A stretch of 64,000 bases of DNA from Chitinophagaceae bacterium PMP191F (GTDB lineage Bacteria > Bacteroidota > Bacteroidia > Chitinophagales > Chitinophagaceae). Under the pieces are notes generated by a model that was not told the DNA's origin, did not search any database, and saw only the letters and a list, made by a program, of their open reading frames with translations. Every line of letters starts with the position of its first letter. Positions within the stretch are counted from its first letter, which is position 1. Made by a program: the position numbers and the translations under genes. Positions 42,901 to 50,460 of this stretch are shown here, one piece after another. Location: assembly GCA_001302245.1 (NCBI GenBank), contig LGYU01000018.1:43725-107724 (forward strand), written 5' to 3'.

Positions 42901-43080
42901 GATCTTACTGATCATTCAGTAGGACAATGGGAACCTACCTACGATACAGAATTATGGAAGCAGAAACAATTGCTGCATCTCTTTGTGCAAAAAGCAGAAC
43001 AGGTAGATGGTGAAGGAAAAGCAAACATACCCCCCACACCTGTACAGGTGCTGGAATGGGTTCCCGCTTCTGAAAAATAA
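39943..43080 (+). CDS. Fusion: GH2 beta-glucuronidase + BNR_4 beta-propeller (GH145 / ulvan-lyase-like)
   Basis: A 1045-residue secreted protein with two catalytic-looking parts. Residues ~35-620 are a GH2 enzyme: NYGGIHRSV, acid/base Glu439 in WSVGNETP, nucleophile Glu525 in FFSETGAEAL. The NxKG signature at Asn591-Lys593 is known to bind the glucuronate carboxylate in beta-glucuronidases. Residues ~630-1045 form a BNR_4 propeller (DAHNTISIMTDGAGYLHVSW; DHHNNPLRYSRS; ISWVWRESADVASNHDLCY), the fold of GH145 rhamnosidases and PL24/PL25 ulvan lyases. I chose the ATG at 39943, which opens onto a signal peptide; an upstream in-frame TTG (39913) adds nothing useful. The fusion would act on Rha-GlcA caps. 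Confidence 0.88.
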   Translation: MLHQYHQSVKFFVLAVLMLTAGFVKAQTPLITNIPGRHTTSLDGKWQYIVDPYETGFYDYRFKERNEKDREAYWNSDIPDNKTDRKEHGYIDKYTLNVPGDWNSQDPRFVYYEGTVWYKRTFDYTKSNAANKLFIYFGAVNYRADVYLNGKKLGMHKGGFTPFNVVIPDSVLKPTGNFLVVKVDNKRSKDEVPTVNTDWWNYGGIHRSVKLVELPASYIRDYSLQLTSLPVADKKKKTTTAAINGWVKIVQWQPGDQVQVEIPELKISQSFAVTDSLVNISLQANALQVWSPETPKLYTINISTASDKLQDKIGFRTVKVSGKQILLNDKPVFLRGISIHAEIPQDIRRAYSYKDALQLLGWAKELNCNMVRLAHYPHDENMTRVADSLGLLVWSEIPVYWTIDFTSKEVYDKANGQLQEMITRDRNRASIIIWSVGNETPVTPIRTEFMRNLLASAKKTDSTRLVSAALEVHYNAGLNTIDDPLGQYTDIVGVNEYLGWYNGLPDNCRTASWSTIYDKPLFFSETGAEALGGFHGDSLTRWSEEYQEWFYKEQIAMMKRMPDNFTGLSPWILADFRAPRRNNPVYQEGWNNKGLIDHEGRKKKAFHILKAYYDEMEKNGTVRKTAKAAHVKISTVGEGWANNSVNVVVFRKNSLVTSGNMQYTAYYDDDRYLVLAKRKTSDTQWEVHKTQYQGNTADAHNTISIMTDGAGYLHVSWDHHNNPLRYSRSKTPGSLELTDKMPMTGKLEECVSYPEFFRQKNGNLLFFYRNGQSGEGNLVMNEYNVKTQQWTQLHSNLINGEGKRNAYWQSCIDAKGTIHISWVWRESADVASNHDLCYTRSTDGGKTWERSNGQKYQLPITASSAEYASIIPQNSQLINQTSMFADAHGLPYIATYWCEAGTKVPQYHIVYLNSNGWQTQNLAFRQMPFSLSGTGTKRIPVARPQIIAWEQNKKVAAALIFRDAERNDKVSAAVTSDINSNQWRITDLTDHSVGQWEPTYDTELWKQKQLLHLFVQKAEQVDGEGKANIPPTPVQVLEWVPASEK

Positions 43081-43149
43081 TAATAAAAAATCTCCGACCG
43101 GATAACCATCATGTCCTAAACAGTACATTTGGGCATAATTACTATTGTT

Positions 43150-43656
43150 ATGAGTATGATTGGTTACTTGCTTCGTGTCAGCAACGAACAACTGGAAGCT
43201 TTTAAGACCAACAGCAACCTGCTGGAGAGTTTTATTGATGAAGAACCGGAAAGTGAAAACAGGAATATGGTTGACCTGGATAAATCATGGGACGCAATTA
43301 ATTTTATGCTTACCGGCAAATCCCTTGAAGAGCTGGAAGAAGCTGAACCTCCTTTAGGAATGGTCATCTTCAGCGGACAGGTAATAGATGAAGAGCAGGA
43401 CCTGGGATATGGACCGGCACATTATGTAACGCCTGTACAGGTAAAAGAGATCAGTGATGCGTTGTCTGCCATCAGCCGTGATGAGTTTTGCAGCAGGTAT
43501 GCAGTTGAGAAATTGAATGAACAGAGTATTTATCCTGAAGGATGGACAGATGAAGAAGATCTGCTGACCTATATAGCTGATAATTTTGAGAGCTTAAAAG
43601 GATTTTATGCTGATGCTGCCAACGAAGATGAAGCCGTGATCTCTTACTTGAGCTAA
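43150..43656 (+). CDS. DUF1877 (YfbM-like) protein
   Basis: A 168-residue soluble protein starting MSMIGYLLRVSNEQL. It has the DUF1877 pattern: LDKSWDAINFMLTG near residue 45, then GPAHYVTPVQVKEISDAL near 95. YfbM of E. coli is the reference member; its function is unknown. I chose the ATG at 43150. It lies just after the polysaccharide locus but has no carbohydrate features and its own terminator, so it is probably not part of it. Confidence 0.88.
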   Translation: MSMIGYLLRVSNEQLEAFKTNSNLLESFIDEEPESENRNMVDLDKSWDAINFMLTGKSLEELEEAEPPLGMVIFSGQVIDEEQDLGYGPAHYVTPVQVKEISDALSAISRDEFCSRYAVEKLNEQSIYPEGWTDEEDLLTYIADNFESLKGFYADAANEDEAVISYLS

Positions 43657-43674
43657 TTAAAAACTGAAATACCT

Positions 43675-43712
43675 AAAAAGCGGTCATTTTTTAAATGACC
43701 GCTTTTTGCTTT
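43675..43712 (+). terminator. Intrinsic terminator after the DUF1877 gene
   Basis: A 15-base stem AAAAAGCGGTCATTT/AAATGACCGCTTTTT with a 3-base loop and trailing T-runs, 18 bases after the stop codon. Confidence 0.9.
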
Positions 43713-43824
43713 TTGTAGCTTAATGCATTAAGAATGAATATCATTCCCCAAAAGATAGAGTCCGTATTTTGTTGAATCTGGTAAAAAAACAATACCTAAG
43801 ATCCAAATGTATTTGAAACTGATG

Positions 43825-43832
43825 TATATTTG
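43825..43832 (+). promoter_or_regulatory. TATATTTG -7-type element just before the PadR gene
   Basis: Exact match to TAnnTTTG only four bases before the ATG. A second near-match TGTATTTG lies at 43808-43815. If the downstream box is used the transcript would be nearly leaderless; the upstream one gives a short leader. Confidence 0.35.
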
Positions 43833-43836
43833 AGTC

Positions 43837-44169
43837 ATGAATAAAACAAACCTGTATAAAGGTTGCCTGGAGCCGATTGTGATGCAGTTGTTGAAAGACA
43901 ATGGCCGCATGTATGGTTATGAAATTACCCAGCGTGTAAAGGAAATGACCAGGGGCGAACTGCAGATCACTGAAGGCGCATTGTATCCCTTATTGCACCG
44001 CCTGGAAGCAGAAGGCATGCTGGAAGTGGAAATGGAAAATATCGGCAACCGGGTGCGAAAATATTACTCGCTTACCAAAGCAGGAAAAAAACAAACGGCA
44101 ACTGCCATGATTGAATTACAGATGTTCCTGCAAACCTTGCAAACCCTTGTAAATCCCAAACTGGCTTAA
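43837..44169 (+). CDS. PadR-family transcriptional regulator
   Basis: A 110-residue winged-helix repressor: GCLEPIVMQLLKDNGRMYGY, then ITEGALYPLLHRLEAEGMLE (recognition helix and wing) and VRKYYSLTKAGKKQ. The family controls stress and multidrug genes, often in pairs with a membrane protein. Its stop codon overlaps the start of the next gene by one base, so it is coupled to the membrane protein that follows. Confidence 0.93.
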   Translation: MNKTNLYKGCLEPIVMQLLKDNGRMYGYEITQRVKEMTRGELQITEGALYPLLHRLEAEGMLEVEMENIGNRVRKYYSLTKAGKKQTATAMIELQMFLQTLQTLVNPKLA

Positions 44170-44864
44170 TGATGCTTACCAACCAACAGATCGAACAGCT
44201 TTTTATCTTTTGCAAAAAACACTATGTTGAGTATTATGACGTACAGGTAGAGCTGGTAGATCACCTGGCCAATGCCATTGAAGAAAAGATGGCTGCAGAA
44301 CCGGCTCTTACATTTGAGGAAGCGTTGCAGACCGTATACAATGGATTTGGTATACATGGATTTGCTCCGCTGGTAAAAGAAAAGGAAAAGGCTGCTAAAC
44401 GATTTAATCAGAAATTGGTCAGAAAACTTTTTTTAGAGCAGCTACGCTGGCCAAAGATCTTTGTTGCATTGGCTGTTTTTGCAGCGATTTACAGTCTTTT
44501 ACAATTACACAATAAAGACTTTGCCAGGGCAATCATCATTGCTGCTATTGCAATACCCACGTTTGTGATACTTGTTATCATGAGACGATTGCAACTGACA
44601 CAGAAGCGGGCGGGTAAAAAATTTCTGCTGGTAAATCTGGGAGGCATAATCAATTTCTTTTTGTTGCCATTGAACAGCTTTAATGTTATCAATCCTTTAA
44701 TACAGAGAGATGGAGGAATAATTGATGGCATTGGCGTTACCGGTAGTTTGCTGATCAGCCTGTTGTTTGCGGCATATCTTGTGGCGCTGATCGCTTCTTA
44801 TCAAACGGTGCAGCATATAAAAGGTGTATTGAACAGAAGCTATCCGGAAGTATTTGCGTCGTAA
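44169..44864 (+). CDS. PadR-associated membrane protein of unknown function
   Basis: A 231-residue protein. Residues 1-90 are cytosolic, helical and charged (EYYDVQVELVDHLANAIEEK). Four membrane helices follow at about 97-113, 119-138, 152-168 and 186-209. It is translated with the PadR regulator (1-base overlap), an arrangement common in Bacteroidota where PadR controls its own operon. I know no function for this family. A role in envelope stress is only a guess from context. Confidence 0.8.
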   Translation: MMLTNQQIEQLFIFCKKHYVEYYDVQVELVDHLANAIEEKMAAEPALTFEEALQTVYNGFGIHGFAPLVKEKEKAAKRFNQKLVRKLFLEQLRWPKIFVALAVFAAIYSLLQLHNKDFARAIIIAAIAIPTFVILVIMRRLQLTQKRAGKKFLLVNLGGIINFFLLPLNSFNVINPLIQRDGGIIDGIGVTGSLLISLLFAAYLVALIASYQTVQHIKGVLNRSYPEVFAS

Positions 44865-45010
44865 TCAGCGGTTAATTGCGAAAGGTGAAACGTCAAATGT
44901 AAAAAGTAATTAACCCCGCCACGGAGGTATCCGGCGGATGTCTCACCAGCCGGGATCAAAATACCTTAGCTCAACAAATGAGAATGTATGATGCTGAACG
45001 ATATAAAAAA

Positions 45011-45038
45011 ACAAAGCCCTGCAATGCAGGGCTTTGTT
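45011..45038. terminator. Palindromic bidirectional terminator
   Basis: ACAAAGCCCTGCA (45011-45023) and its exact complement TGCAGGGCTTTGT (45025-45037) around a single central base. The stem is A/T-rich at both ends. It can serve the PadR operon and the small reverse-strand gene next to it. Confidence 0.75.
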
Positions 45039-45055
45039 GAACAAGCTTTGTAGTT

Positions 45056-45193
45056 CTACTCTAAAATTTTCAGAGCGGTAGAGCACAGATACAGGAATGC
45101 ATACAGGCATCCGAGTACTACGCCTCCCAAAAGAACTAAACGGGTAATCACGGGTTTTAATGAATGGGTTTGCTGAACATTCATAGCTTTCAT
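45056..45193 (-). CDS. Possible small single-helix membrane protein (45 residues)
   Basis: From the ATG at 45193 the frame encodes MKAMNVQQTHSLKPVITRLV, then a strong hydrophobic helix and ending TALKILE. It is followed after 18 bases by a terminator. The frame stays open further upstream to 45274, but that extension has no hydrophobic pattern. Small membrane proteins of this kind are common but hard to prove; there is no family match I know. Confidence 0.4.
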   Translation of the reverse strand: MKAMNVQQTHSLKPVITRLVLLGGVVLGCLYAFLYLCSTALKILE

Positions 45194-45319
45194 AGGTACC
45201 GTTTTGGAGTGAATAATATTTGGTTTTTCAAAAGATATCGAAAACAAAATACTACTCAGGCCTGCTTTGTGCAAGAGGAGTTTTACTAAGAATTTATCGT
45301 TTTTCAGGCCGTAATTTCA

Positions 45320-46099
45320 TCACCAACTACGTAATTGTAAACCTGTAAATACCCATTCCGGCGTGTAAATGAGGCGGTTATCAGTATGTGCCAGGTACCA
45401 GGGGGTCAGGTCTGCATGCATAGGGTTTTTTACAATATGTATATCCTGAGCAGGCATATAGCTTTGTGCCAGCAGGTAGATCCGTTGTCCTTCATTGTTA
45501 ACCGCTACATCTATCACTATCATGGCATGACCCGGTGAACCACCTTTGATCAGTACATCGCCCGGCTGTAGCTGTTGCCATGTTTTTACCGGCTTTAACT
45601 GTTTTTCGAGCGATGCTGTACCGCAATACGAAAATACTTTTTCAAGGTACTGTTGAAATTGCTGCCTGTCATTACCATCGGTATACCGGTATTGTTTACT
45701 ATTGTTGTCAGCAAATACGATCTGTGAAAATTGTTTACGGCTATACAGGTATTCGGCGCGTAACCGCATTACTGCATCGGCACATTGTTGCAGATCTTTA
45801 GTACCGACAGATACATCCAGTACGGCAAACTGTGCATCCTGGTTTCGTTTCAGTGAGCCATTGTACAGGTGTACCCGGTTGTCTTTTTTCAAAGGAATAT
45901 GTTGCAGCCAGGCAGCAAATGAGCTGTCTGCGCAGGGAAGTCTTTTAAATCCGGTGGGTAGCGGAATATCGCCTACCTGCTTATATTGTACGGGAGTTAC
46001 CTGCTGCTTTTTGCCTGTAGTATCTGTCTGCCTGGGCTGAGGAGTGTTACAGGAACCAAAAAATGGCAAAATAATTGTCATTAGCAGGTGCAGTTTCAT
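45320..46099 (-). CDS. DUF4846 lipoprotein
   Basis: A 259-residue lipoprotein (lipobox FFGSC, Cys17) with the DUF4846 pattern: PLPTGFKRLPCADSSFAAWL, then HIPLKKDNRVHLYNG and KTWQQLQPGDVLIKGGSPGHAMIVIDV. That stretch with its conserved His looks like a papain-like/NlpC-type fold, and the domain begins at about residue 47. The function of the family is unknown. It is monocistronic and divergent from the response-regulator gene. Confidence 0.87.
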   Translation of the reverse strand: MKLHLLMTIILPFFGSCNTPQPRQTDTTGKKQQVTPVQYKQVGDIPLPTGFKRLPCADSSFAAWLQHIPLKKDNRVHLYNGSLKRNQDAQFAVLDVSVGTKDLQQCADAVMRLRAEYLYSRKQFSQIVFADNNSKQYRYTDGNDRQQFQQYLEKVFSYCGTASLEKQLKPVKTWQQLQPGDVLIKGGSPGHAMIVIDVAVNNEGQRIYLLAQSYMPAQDIHIVKNPMHADLTPWYLAHTDNRLIYTPEWVFTGLQLRSW

Positions 46100-46106
46100 A
46101 TTTCAC

Positions 46107-46114
46107 TACATTTG
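46107..46114 (+). promoter_or_regulatory. Candidate -7 element (TACATTTG) of the response-regulator gene
   Basis: Exact match to TAnnTTTG, 59 bases before the ATG. A -33 box is not clear at 19 bases. Confidence 0.4.
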
Positions 46115-46173
46115 GGTGTAGTAACTAAGATGAAGTGGTATTATTTTTCCATGCAAAAGAATGTTAAAAAGAT

Positions 46174-47337
46174 ATGTCTAACATACTGATCATTGACGAC
46201 GAAAAAGCCATCCGTAAAACACTCGGTGAAATACTTTCTTACGAGGGATACAAGATAGAAGAGGCTGGTGATGGCGAAGAAGGATTGAAGAAATTCAAGG
46301 AAAAAAATTACGACGTGGTACTGTGCGATATCAAGATGCCCAAGCTGGACGGCCTGGAGTTTCTTGACAAGGTTCGCGAGATCAATCCTGATATACCCGT
46401 GATCATGATTTCCGGTCACGGAACCATCGAAACAGCAGTGGAAGCCGTTAAAAAAGGTGCATACGATTATATTTCCAAGCCACCTGATCTGAACCGTTTG
46501 CTGATCACCATCCGCAATGCCATGGATAAAACCAACCTGGTGGCGGAAACCAAAGTGCTCAAACGCAAAGTGAGCAAGGTGGAGGAAATGATCGGCGAAT
46601 CAGGCCCCATTGTAAAGATCAAAGAAACGATTGATAAGGTGGCGCCTACCGATGCGCGTATCCTGGTGACCGGTGAGAACGGCGTGGGAAAAGAACTGGT
46701 GGCCCGCTGGGTACATGAAAAAAGTAACCGTGCTTCCGGTCCGCTGGTAGAAGTGAACTGTGCAGCCATTCCCGGCGAACTGATCGAAAGCGAACTGTTT
46801 GGTCATGAAAAAGGTTCTTTCACTTCTGCGGTAAAACAACGTATCGGCAAATTTGAACAGGCCAATGGCGGCACGCTGTTCCTGGATGAAATTGGTGATA
46901 TGAGCCTGAGTGCCCAGGCCAAAGTATTGCGTGCACTGCAGGAAGGTAAGGTGACCAGGGTAGGGGGCGACAAAGACATCAGTGTGGATGTTCGTGTAAT
47001 TGCAGCTACCAACAAAGACCTGCTGAAAGAAGTAGATGATAAAAATTTCCGTCTCGACCTGTATCACCGTCTCAGTGTGATCATTATTCATGTGCCTTCA
47101 CTGAACGATCGCCGTGCTGACATTCCCTTGCTGGTAGATAAATTTCTGGCCGATATCTGTGCTGAATATGGCATTGCCAAAAAAGCAATTGATAAGGAAG
47201 CGCTCACTGCTTTACAACAACACAACTGGACTGGTAACATCCGCGAATTGCGCAATGTAGTAGAACGTCTCATCATTCTTTCCGGTAAAACCATTACTGA
47301 GGAGGATGTGAATACGTATGTGCTGCCAAGACGGTAG
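46174..47337 (+). CDS. NtrC-like response regulator (receiver + AAA+) lacking a DNA-binding domain
   Basis: A 387-residue regulator. The receiver domain (1-120) has the phosphoacceptor Asp52 in CDIKMP. The AAA+ sigma-54-activator domain (about 140-370) has Walker A GENGVGKE at 167-174, Walker B GGTLFLDEIGD and the arginine-finger region. The GAFTGA loop that contacts sigma-54 reads GSFTSA (214-219). The protein ends at VLPRR right after the AAA+ lid, so the usual Fis-type helix-turn-helix is absent. No sensor kinase adjoins it. It may act without specific DNA binding, or not through sigma-54 at all. Confidence 0.92.
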   Translation: MSNILIIDDEKAIRKTLGEILSYEGYKIEEAGDGEEGLKKFKEKNYDVVLCDIKMPKLDGLEFLDKVREINPDIPVIMISGHGTIETAVEAVKKGAYDYISKPPDLNRLLITIRNAMDKTNLVAETKVLKRKVSKVEEMIGESGPIVKIKETIDKVAPTDARILVTGENGVGKELVARWVHEKSNRASGPLVEVNCAAIPGELIESELFGHEKGSFTSAVKQRIGKFEQANGGTLFLDEIGDMSLSAQAKVLRALQEGKVTRVGGDKDISVDVRVIAATNKDLLKEVDDKNFRLDLYHRLSVIIIHVPSLNDRRADIPLLVDKFLADICAEYGIAKKAIDKEALTALQQHNWTGNIRELRNVVERLIILSGKTITEEDVNTYVLPRR

Positions 47338-47410
47338 GTGGCAGGTTCCCGGTTTCTGGATACAGGTAAGGCCTCTGCCTGAGTAGCATTCACTATAATA
47401 TCCTGGTGTG

Positions 47411-47761
47411 ATGAAAGGCTACAGAGATATTGAAATATTCATAGGGTAGCAACGACCTGCGGTTGCCGTACATAAAAATGACATTGCATTGCCAGAATTT
47501 GAGCTGTATGAAGAAAGCAGCCAGATAAGGCGTTCATCAAAGGCTGTTACAAGTGCCATTGTTGAAAGTTATGGAAGAAGGAGGTACAAAATAGATTTTA
47601 TCCGCTTTCTGATATATGCTCAATCGGAATGTGATGAAACAATTGCTCATCTCAGCTTTTTATACAATACAGATTCCTTAAAAGATGAAGCTCTTTATAA
47701 TGAGTTTATTGAAGGGCATAATACATTAAGCAAAAAGATAACAGGTTTCTGCAGTGGGTAG
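47411..47761 (+). pseudogene. Four-helix-bundle (23S rRNA intervening-sequence-type) protein gene with in-frame TAG
   Basis: The frame reads MKGYRDIEIFIG, then TAG at 47447-47449. It then continues without shift as QRPAVAVHKNDIALPEFELYEESSQIRRSSK to the stop at 47761. Upstream and downstream parts together match the full ~116-residue family member, whose N-terminus is MKxYRDLEIxxxS-RLAVxVHKM. A short protein from an internal TTG (47489) would lack the first helix. The gene is therefore a nonsense mutant, a read-through case or an error in the sequence. Function of the family is unknown. Confidence 0.75.
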
Positions 47762-47821
47762 AAGCAAACCTGAACGATCTTTATCCAGGGGCGTCCTGAA
47801 ACCGGTAACCAGAAACCGGCC

Positions 47822-48700
47822 TTACCCTACAAACTCCGCCACTGCATTCTGGCATTTCAGAATATGAACATTGGCGGGAAGTTCGGTTAGCTGGCAGGTT
47901 TTAGTGCCGCAGAAGAAAATCTCTTTGTCCGGGAACATTGCAGACAGCTTGAAAGCATAGTCGTCCATATCACAACGGACAAGACTATTGGCCTGGTGAC
48001 AGTACAACTGCGTAAAGGGCTGCGACTGACCAAAGGTTTCCAGCATTTCAAGTGATACATTGGTGCCCAGGTAGATATGGGGCACTTTTTGTTTTTTAAG
48101 ACGGTATTGTGCAAACAGCAATGCAACTTCCTGGAAATCACCTTTAGGAGCAAATAGCAATACCCGGCGACCTTCTGTATAGGGTGTAGGTTCCAGTCCG
48201 TCAATAGCTACCAGCATCTTTTTCACAATCAGTGCACGGGCAAAATGTTCCTGCGCGGGAATAACATGTCCGGCCAGCCATAATACATTCATGCGCTGCA
48301 ATACCGGGAAAACCACCTGGGTAACACATTTTTCAAAACCGATATACAGGATAATATTGTACAGTACCTTTTCAAAACGGGCAGTGTCCAGTGCAATGGC
48401 GGCTTCGGTAAGCTGGTTTACAAAAATCCCATAGCTCTCGGCGTTCGCTTTCAGCTCCAGGGTCAGTTTGCTGATCTCAGCTTCTGGTAAACAGGCTATT
48501 TGTGAAATTTTATAACCATTGGAGTACAGGTAAGCAATTTTAAGCAGCCTTTTCAGATCGTCGTGATCATAAAAACGATGCTTGCTCTCCTTGCGCTTAC
48601 AGCACAAAAGTTGGTAACGCTGCTCCCAGATGCGGAGTGTATGAGCCTTTATTCCAGTAAAGTTTTCTATATCGCGTATAGAAAAAATATTCATATTCAT
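47822..48700 (-). CDS. MerR-family regulator with degraded B12-binding domain (CarH/LitR-like)
   Basis: A 292-residue regulator. The MerR winged helix is at 4-72 (IFSIRDIENFTGIKAHTLRI, WEQRY). A helical domain follows (about 90-165) with the W-x9-EH light-sensing motif (Trp141, Glu151, His152). The C-terminal Rossmann domain (178-292) should carry ExHxxG, whose His ligates cobalt. Here it reads DFQEVA (188-193), so the His is Gln and the Gly is Ala. It is divergent from signal peptidase I and 164 bases away. It probably no longer binds adenosylcobalamin in the usual way. Confidence 0.88.
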   Translation of the reverse strand: MNMNIFSIRDIENFTGIKAHTLRIWEQRYQLLCCKRKESKHRFYDHDDLKRLLKIAYLYSNGYKISQIACLPEAEISKLTLELKANAESYGIFVNQLTEAAIALDTARFEKVLYNIILYIGFEKCVTQVVFPVLQRMNVLWLAGHVIPAQEHFARALIVKKMLVAIDGLEPTPYTEGRRVLLFAPKGDFQEVALLFAQYRLKKQKVPHIYLGTNVSLEMLETFGQSQPFTQLYCHQANSLVRCDMDDYAFKLSAMFPDKEIFFCGTKTCQLTELPANVHILKCQNAVAEFVG

Positions 48701-48766
48701 GTAACAGGGCGGAAGTTATTACAACTAATGGAACTGTTCAAATAGTGTTCATGAAAATTTAACAAG

Positions 48767-48796
48767 TTTGCTAAAGGTTAGCTATATTTTAGCAAA
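48767..48796. promoter_or_regulatory. Inverted repeat between the MerR regulator and lepB
   Basis: TTTGCTAAA (48767-48775) and TTTAGCAAA (48788-48796) are perfect 9-base inverted arms 12 bases apart in the divergent promoter region. It is a good candidate operator for the MerR-type regulator, which may act on itself and on the signal peptidase gene. Confidence 0.45.
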
Positions 48797-48834
48797 ATAT
48801 TCATGTCAGTACGGGCGCAAGTCAATTATTATGG

Positions 48835-48842
48835 TATTTTTG
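48835..48842 (+). promoter_or_regulatory. Candidate -7 element (TATTTTTG) of the signal peptidase gene
   Basis: Exact match to TAnnTTTG, 22 bases before the ATG, giving a very short leader. No clear -33 box. Confidence 0.35.
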
Positions 48843-48864
48843 CCCGGCCTCTAAAACATTCATA

Positions 48865-50460
48865 ATGAGTTTACACGACTTGTCAATCATCATTCTGGTT
48901 TCCCTAATAATTGTCTGGTTACCCGCTTTTGGCCTTGCAAAACTCTTTCCGAAAGCCGGTATCGAGTCCTGGAAAGCCTGGGTCCCTTTCTTAAACACCT
49001 GGGAAATAGTGAAAGTTGCACAAATCAGAAAACATTGGTTTTTCTGGCAGTTTATTCCCATTGTTGGCTGGTTTATAAGCATGTGGCTGCTGGTAGAATT
49101 TGCCAAGCTGTTTGGTAAATTCGGTTTTCTGCAACATGCAGGCGCCGCACTGGTACCATTTATCTACTTCCCGGTAATGGGCTCTGACGCCAAAGAACGT
49201 TTTATCGGCGCTGAACAGGTAAAAAAGCATAAAAAATCTGCTGCGCGCGAGTGGGTGGACGCCGGTGTCTTTGCAGTGGTAGCTGCCACCCTGATCAGAA
49301 CATTCGTTTTTGAGGCTTATACCATACCTACAGGTTCTATGGAAAAGACCCTGTTGATCAACGATTTTCTTTTTGTAAGCAAGCTAACCTATGGTCCGCG
49401 TATTCCCAATACCCCGCTGGCCATTCCTTTTGTACATCATACATTGCCCGTTGTCAACACCAAATCATATACTGAACTGGTGCATTTGCCTTATACCCGT
49501 TGGTTTGAAAAACCGGTAAAACGCAATGATGTAGTGGTGTTCAACTTCCCTGCCGGAGATACACTGACCAAAGAGATGGATTCGCAGAATCCTTATTATG
49601 ATATCCTGCAGGATGCAGAGATCCGCAAATACAATGACCTGAAATCCCAGTATCGTGATGAAGCACAATTGCAGGCAGCCAGCAAAGCAGCCGCACGCGA
49701 ATACGTGTGGGATACCTATACGGTAGTAACACGTCCTGTTGATAAACGGGAGAATTATATCAAGCGTTGTGTGGCTATAGCCGGTGATACGATCCAGATA
49801 AAAGATGGTCACCTGTTTGTAAACGGGCAACCGGCTTTTCTTTCACCCACGGCTGCTACAGATTATATCATGAGAGTGAATAATAATGCTACCGATCGCG
49901 ATGGGTTGATCAATACCCTGCGTGAAGCAGGTGTACGCATTAACGAGCGCCCGGATGGTGATTTGTCTGATCCCGTGAACAATGCCTATAGCATCAATCT
50001 CACCCAGTCAGAACTGGAAATTGTAAAGAAGCTGCCTTTTGTAACCGGTATTACTCCGATTATAGATACGTCTTATCTTGACTGGCGCATATTTCCGCGT
50101 GATACCAGTGTAGCCCGCTGGACAGTAGATGAATTTGGTCCGCTGTGGATTCCGAAAAAAGGCGTTACCATACCGCTGACCAAACAAAATATTGCATTCT
50201 ATCAGAGAGCCATCCAGGTATACGAACACAATGAATGGACAGAACAGAACGGTAAGATCTTCATCAATGGCCAGGAAGCAACTTCCTATACCTTTAAAAT
50301 GGACTATTTCTGGATGATGGGTGATAACCGTCATCGCTCACAGGATAGTCGTTACTGGGGTTTTGTACCGGAAGATCATGTGGTAGGTGGTGCCTGGCTG
50401 ATCTGGATGAGCTGGGATAAAGGTGTGCGTTGGAACCGTATGTTCAGAACGATACATTAA
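48865..50460 (+). CDS. lepB: Signal peptidase I, long Bacteroidota form
   Basis: A 531-residue type I signal peptidase, which cuts signal peptides at the outer face of the inner membrane. Three N-terminal hydrophobic segments and a DUF5684-like region (residues 1-130) precede the catalytic part. The nucleophile Ser158 is in PTGSMEKTL and the general-base Lys is in KRENYIKRCVAIAGD near residue 300. The late MMGDNRHRSQDSRYWGFV motif is intact. It is much longer than E. coli LepB (324 residues) because of a large insertion between the two catalytic segments, a Bacteroidota feature. Confidence 0.95.
   Translation: MSLHDLSIIILVSLIIVWLPAFGLAKLFPKAGIESWKAWVPFLNTWEIVKVAQIRKHWFFWQFIPIVGWFISMWLLVEFAKLFGKFGFLQHAGAALVPFIYFPVMGSDAKERFIGAEQVKKHKKSAAREWVDAGVFAVVAATLIRTFVFEAYTIPTGSMEKTLLINDFLFVSKLTYGPRIPNTPLAIPFVHHTLPVVNTKSYTELVHLPYTRWFEKPVKRNDVVVFNFPAGDTLTKEMDSQNPYYDILQDAEIRKYNDLKSQYRDEAQLQAASKAAAREYVWDTYTVVTRPVDKRENYIKRCVAIAGDTIQIKDGHLFVNGQPAFLSPTAATDYIMRVNNNATDRDGLINTLREAGVRINERPDGDLSDPVNNAYSINLTQSELEIVKKLPFVTGITPIIDTSYLDWRIFPRDTSVARWTVDEFGPLWIPKKGVTIPLTKQNIAFYQRAIQVYEHNEWTEQNGKIFINGQEATSYTFKMDYFWMMGDNRHRSQDSRYWGFVPEDHVVGGAWLIWMSWDKGVRWNRMFRTIH

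Noticed and set aside
45011..45038. Perfect palindrome as a recombination or attachment site
   Set aside because: Its position after a stop codon and its A/T ends fit a bidirectional terminator; no duplicate copy or integrase is present.
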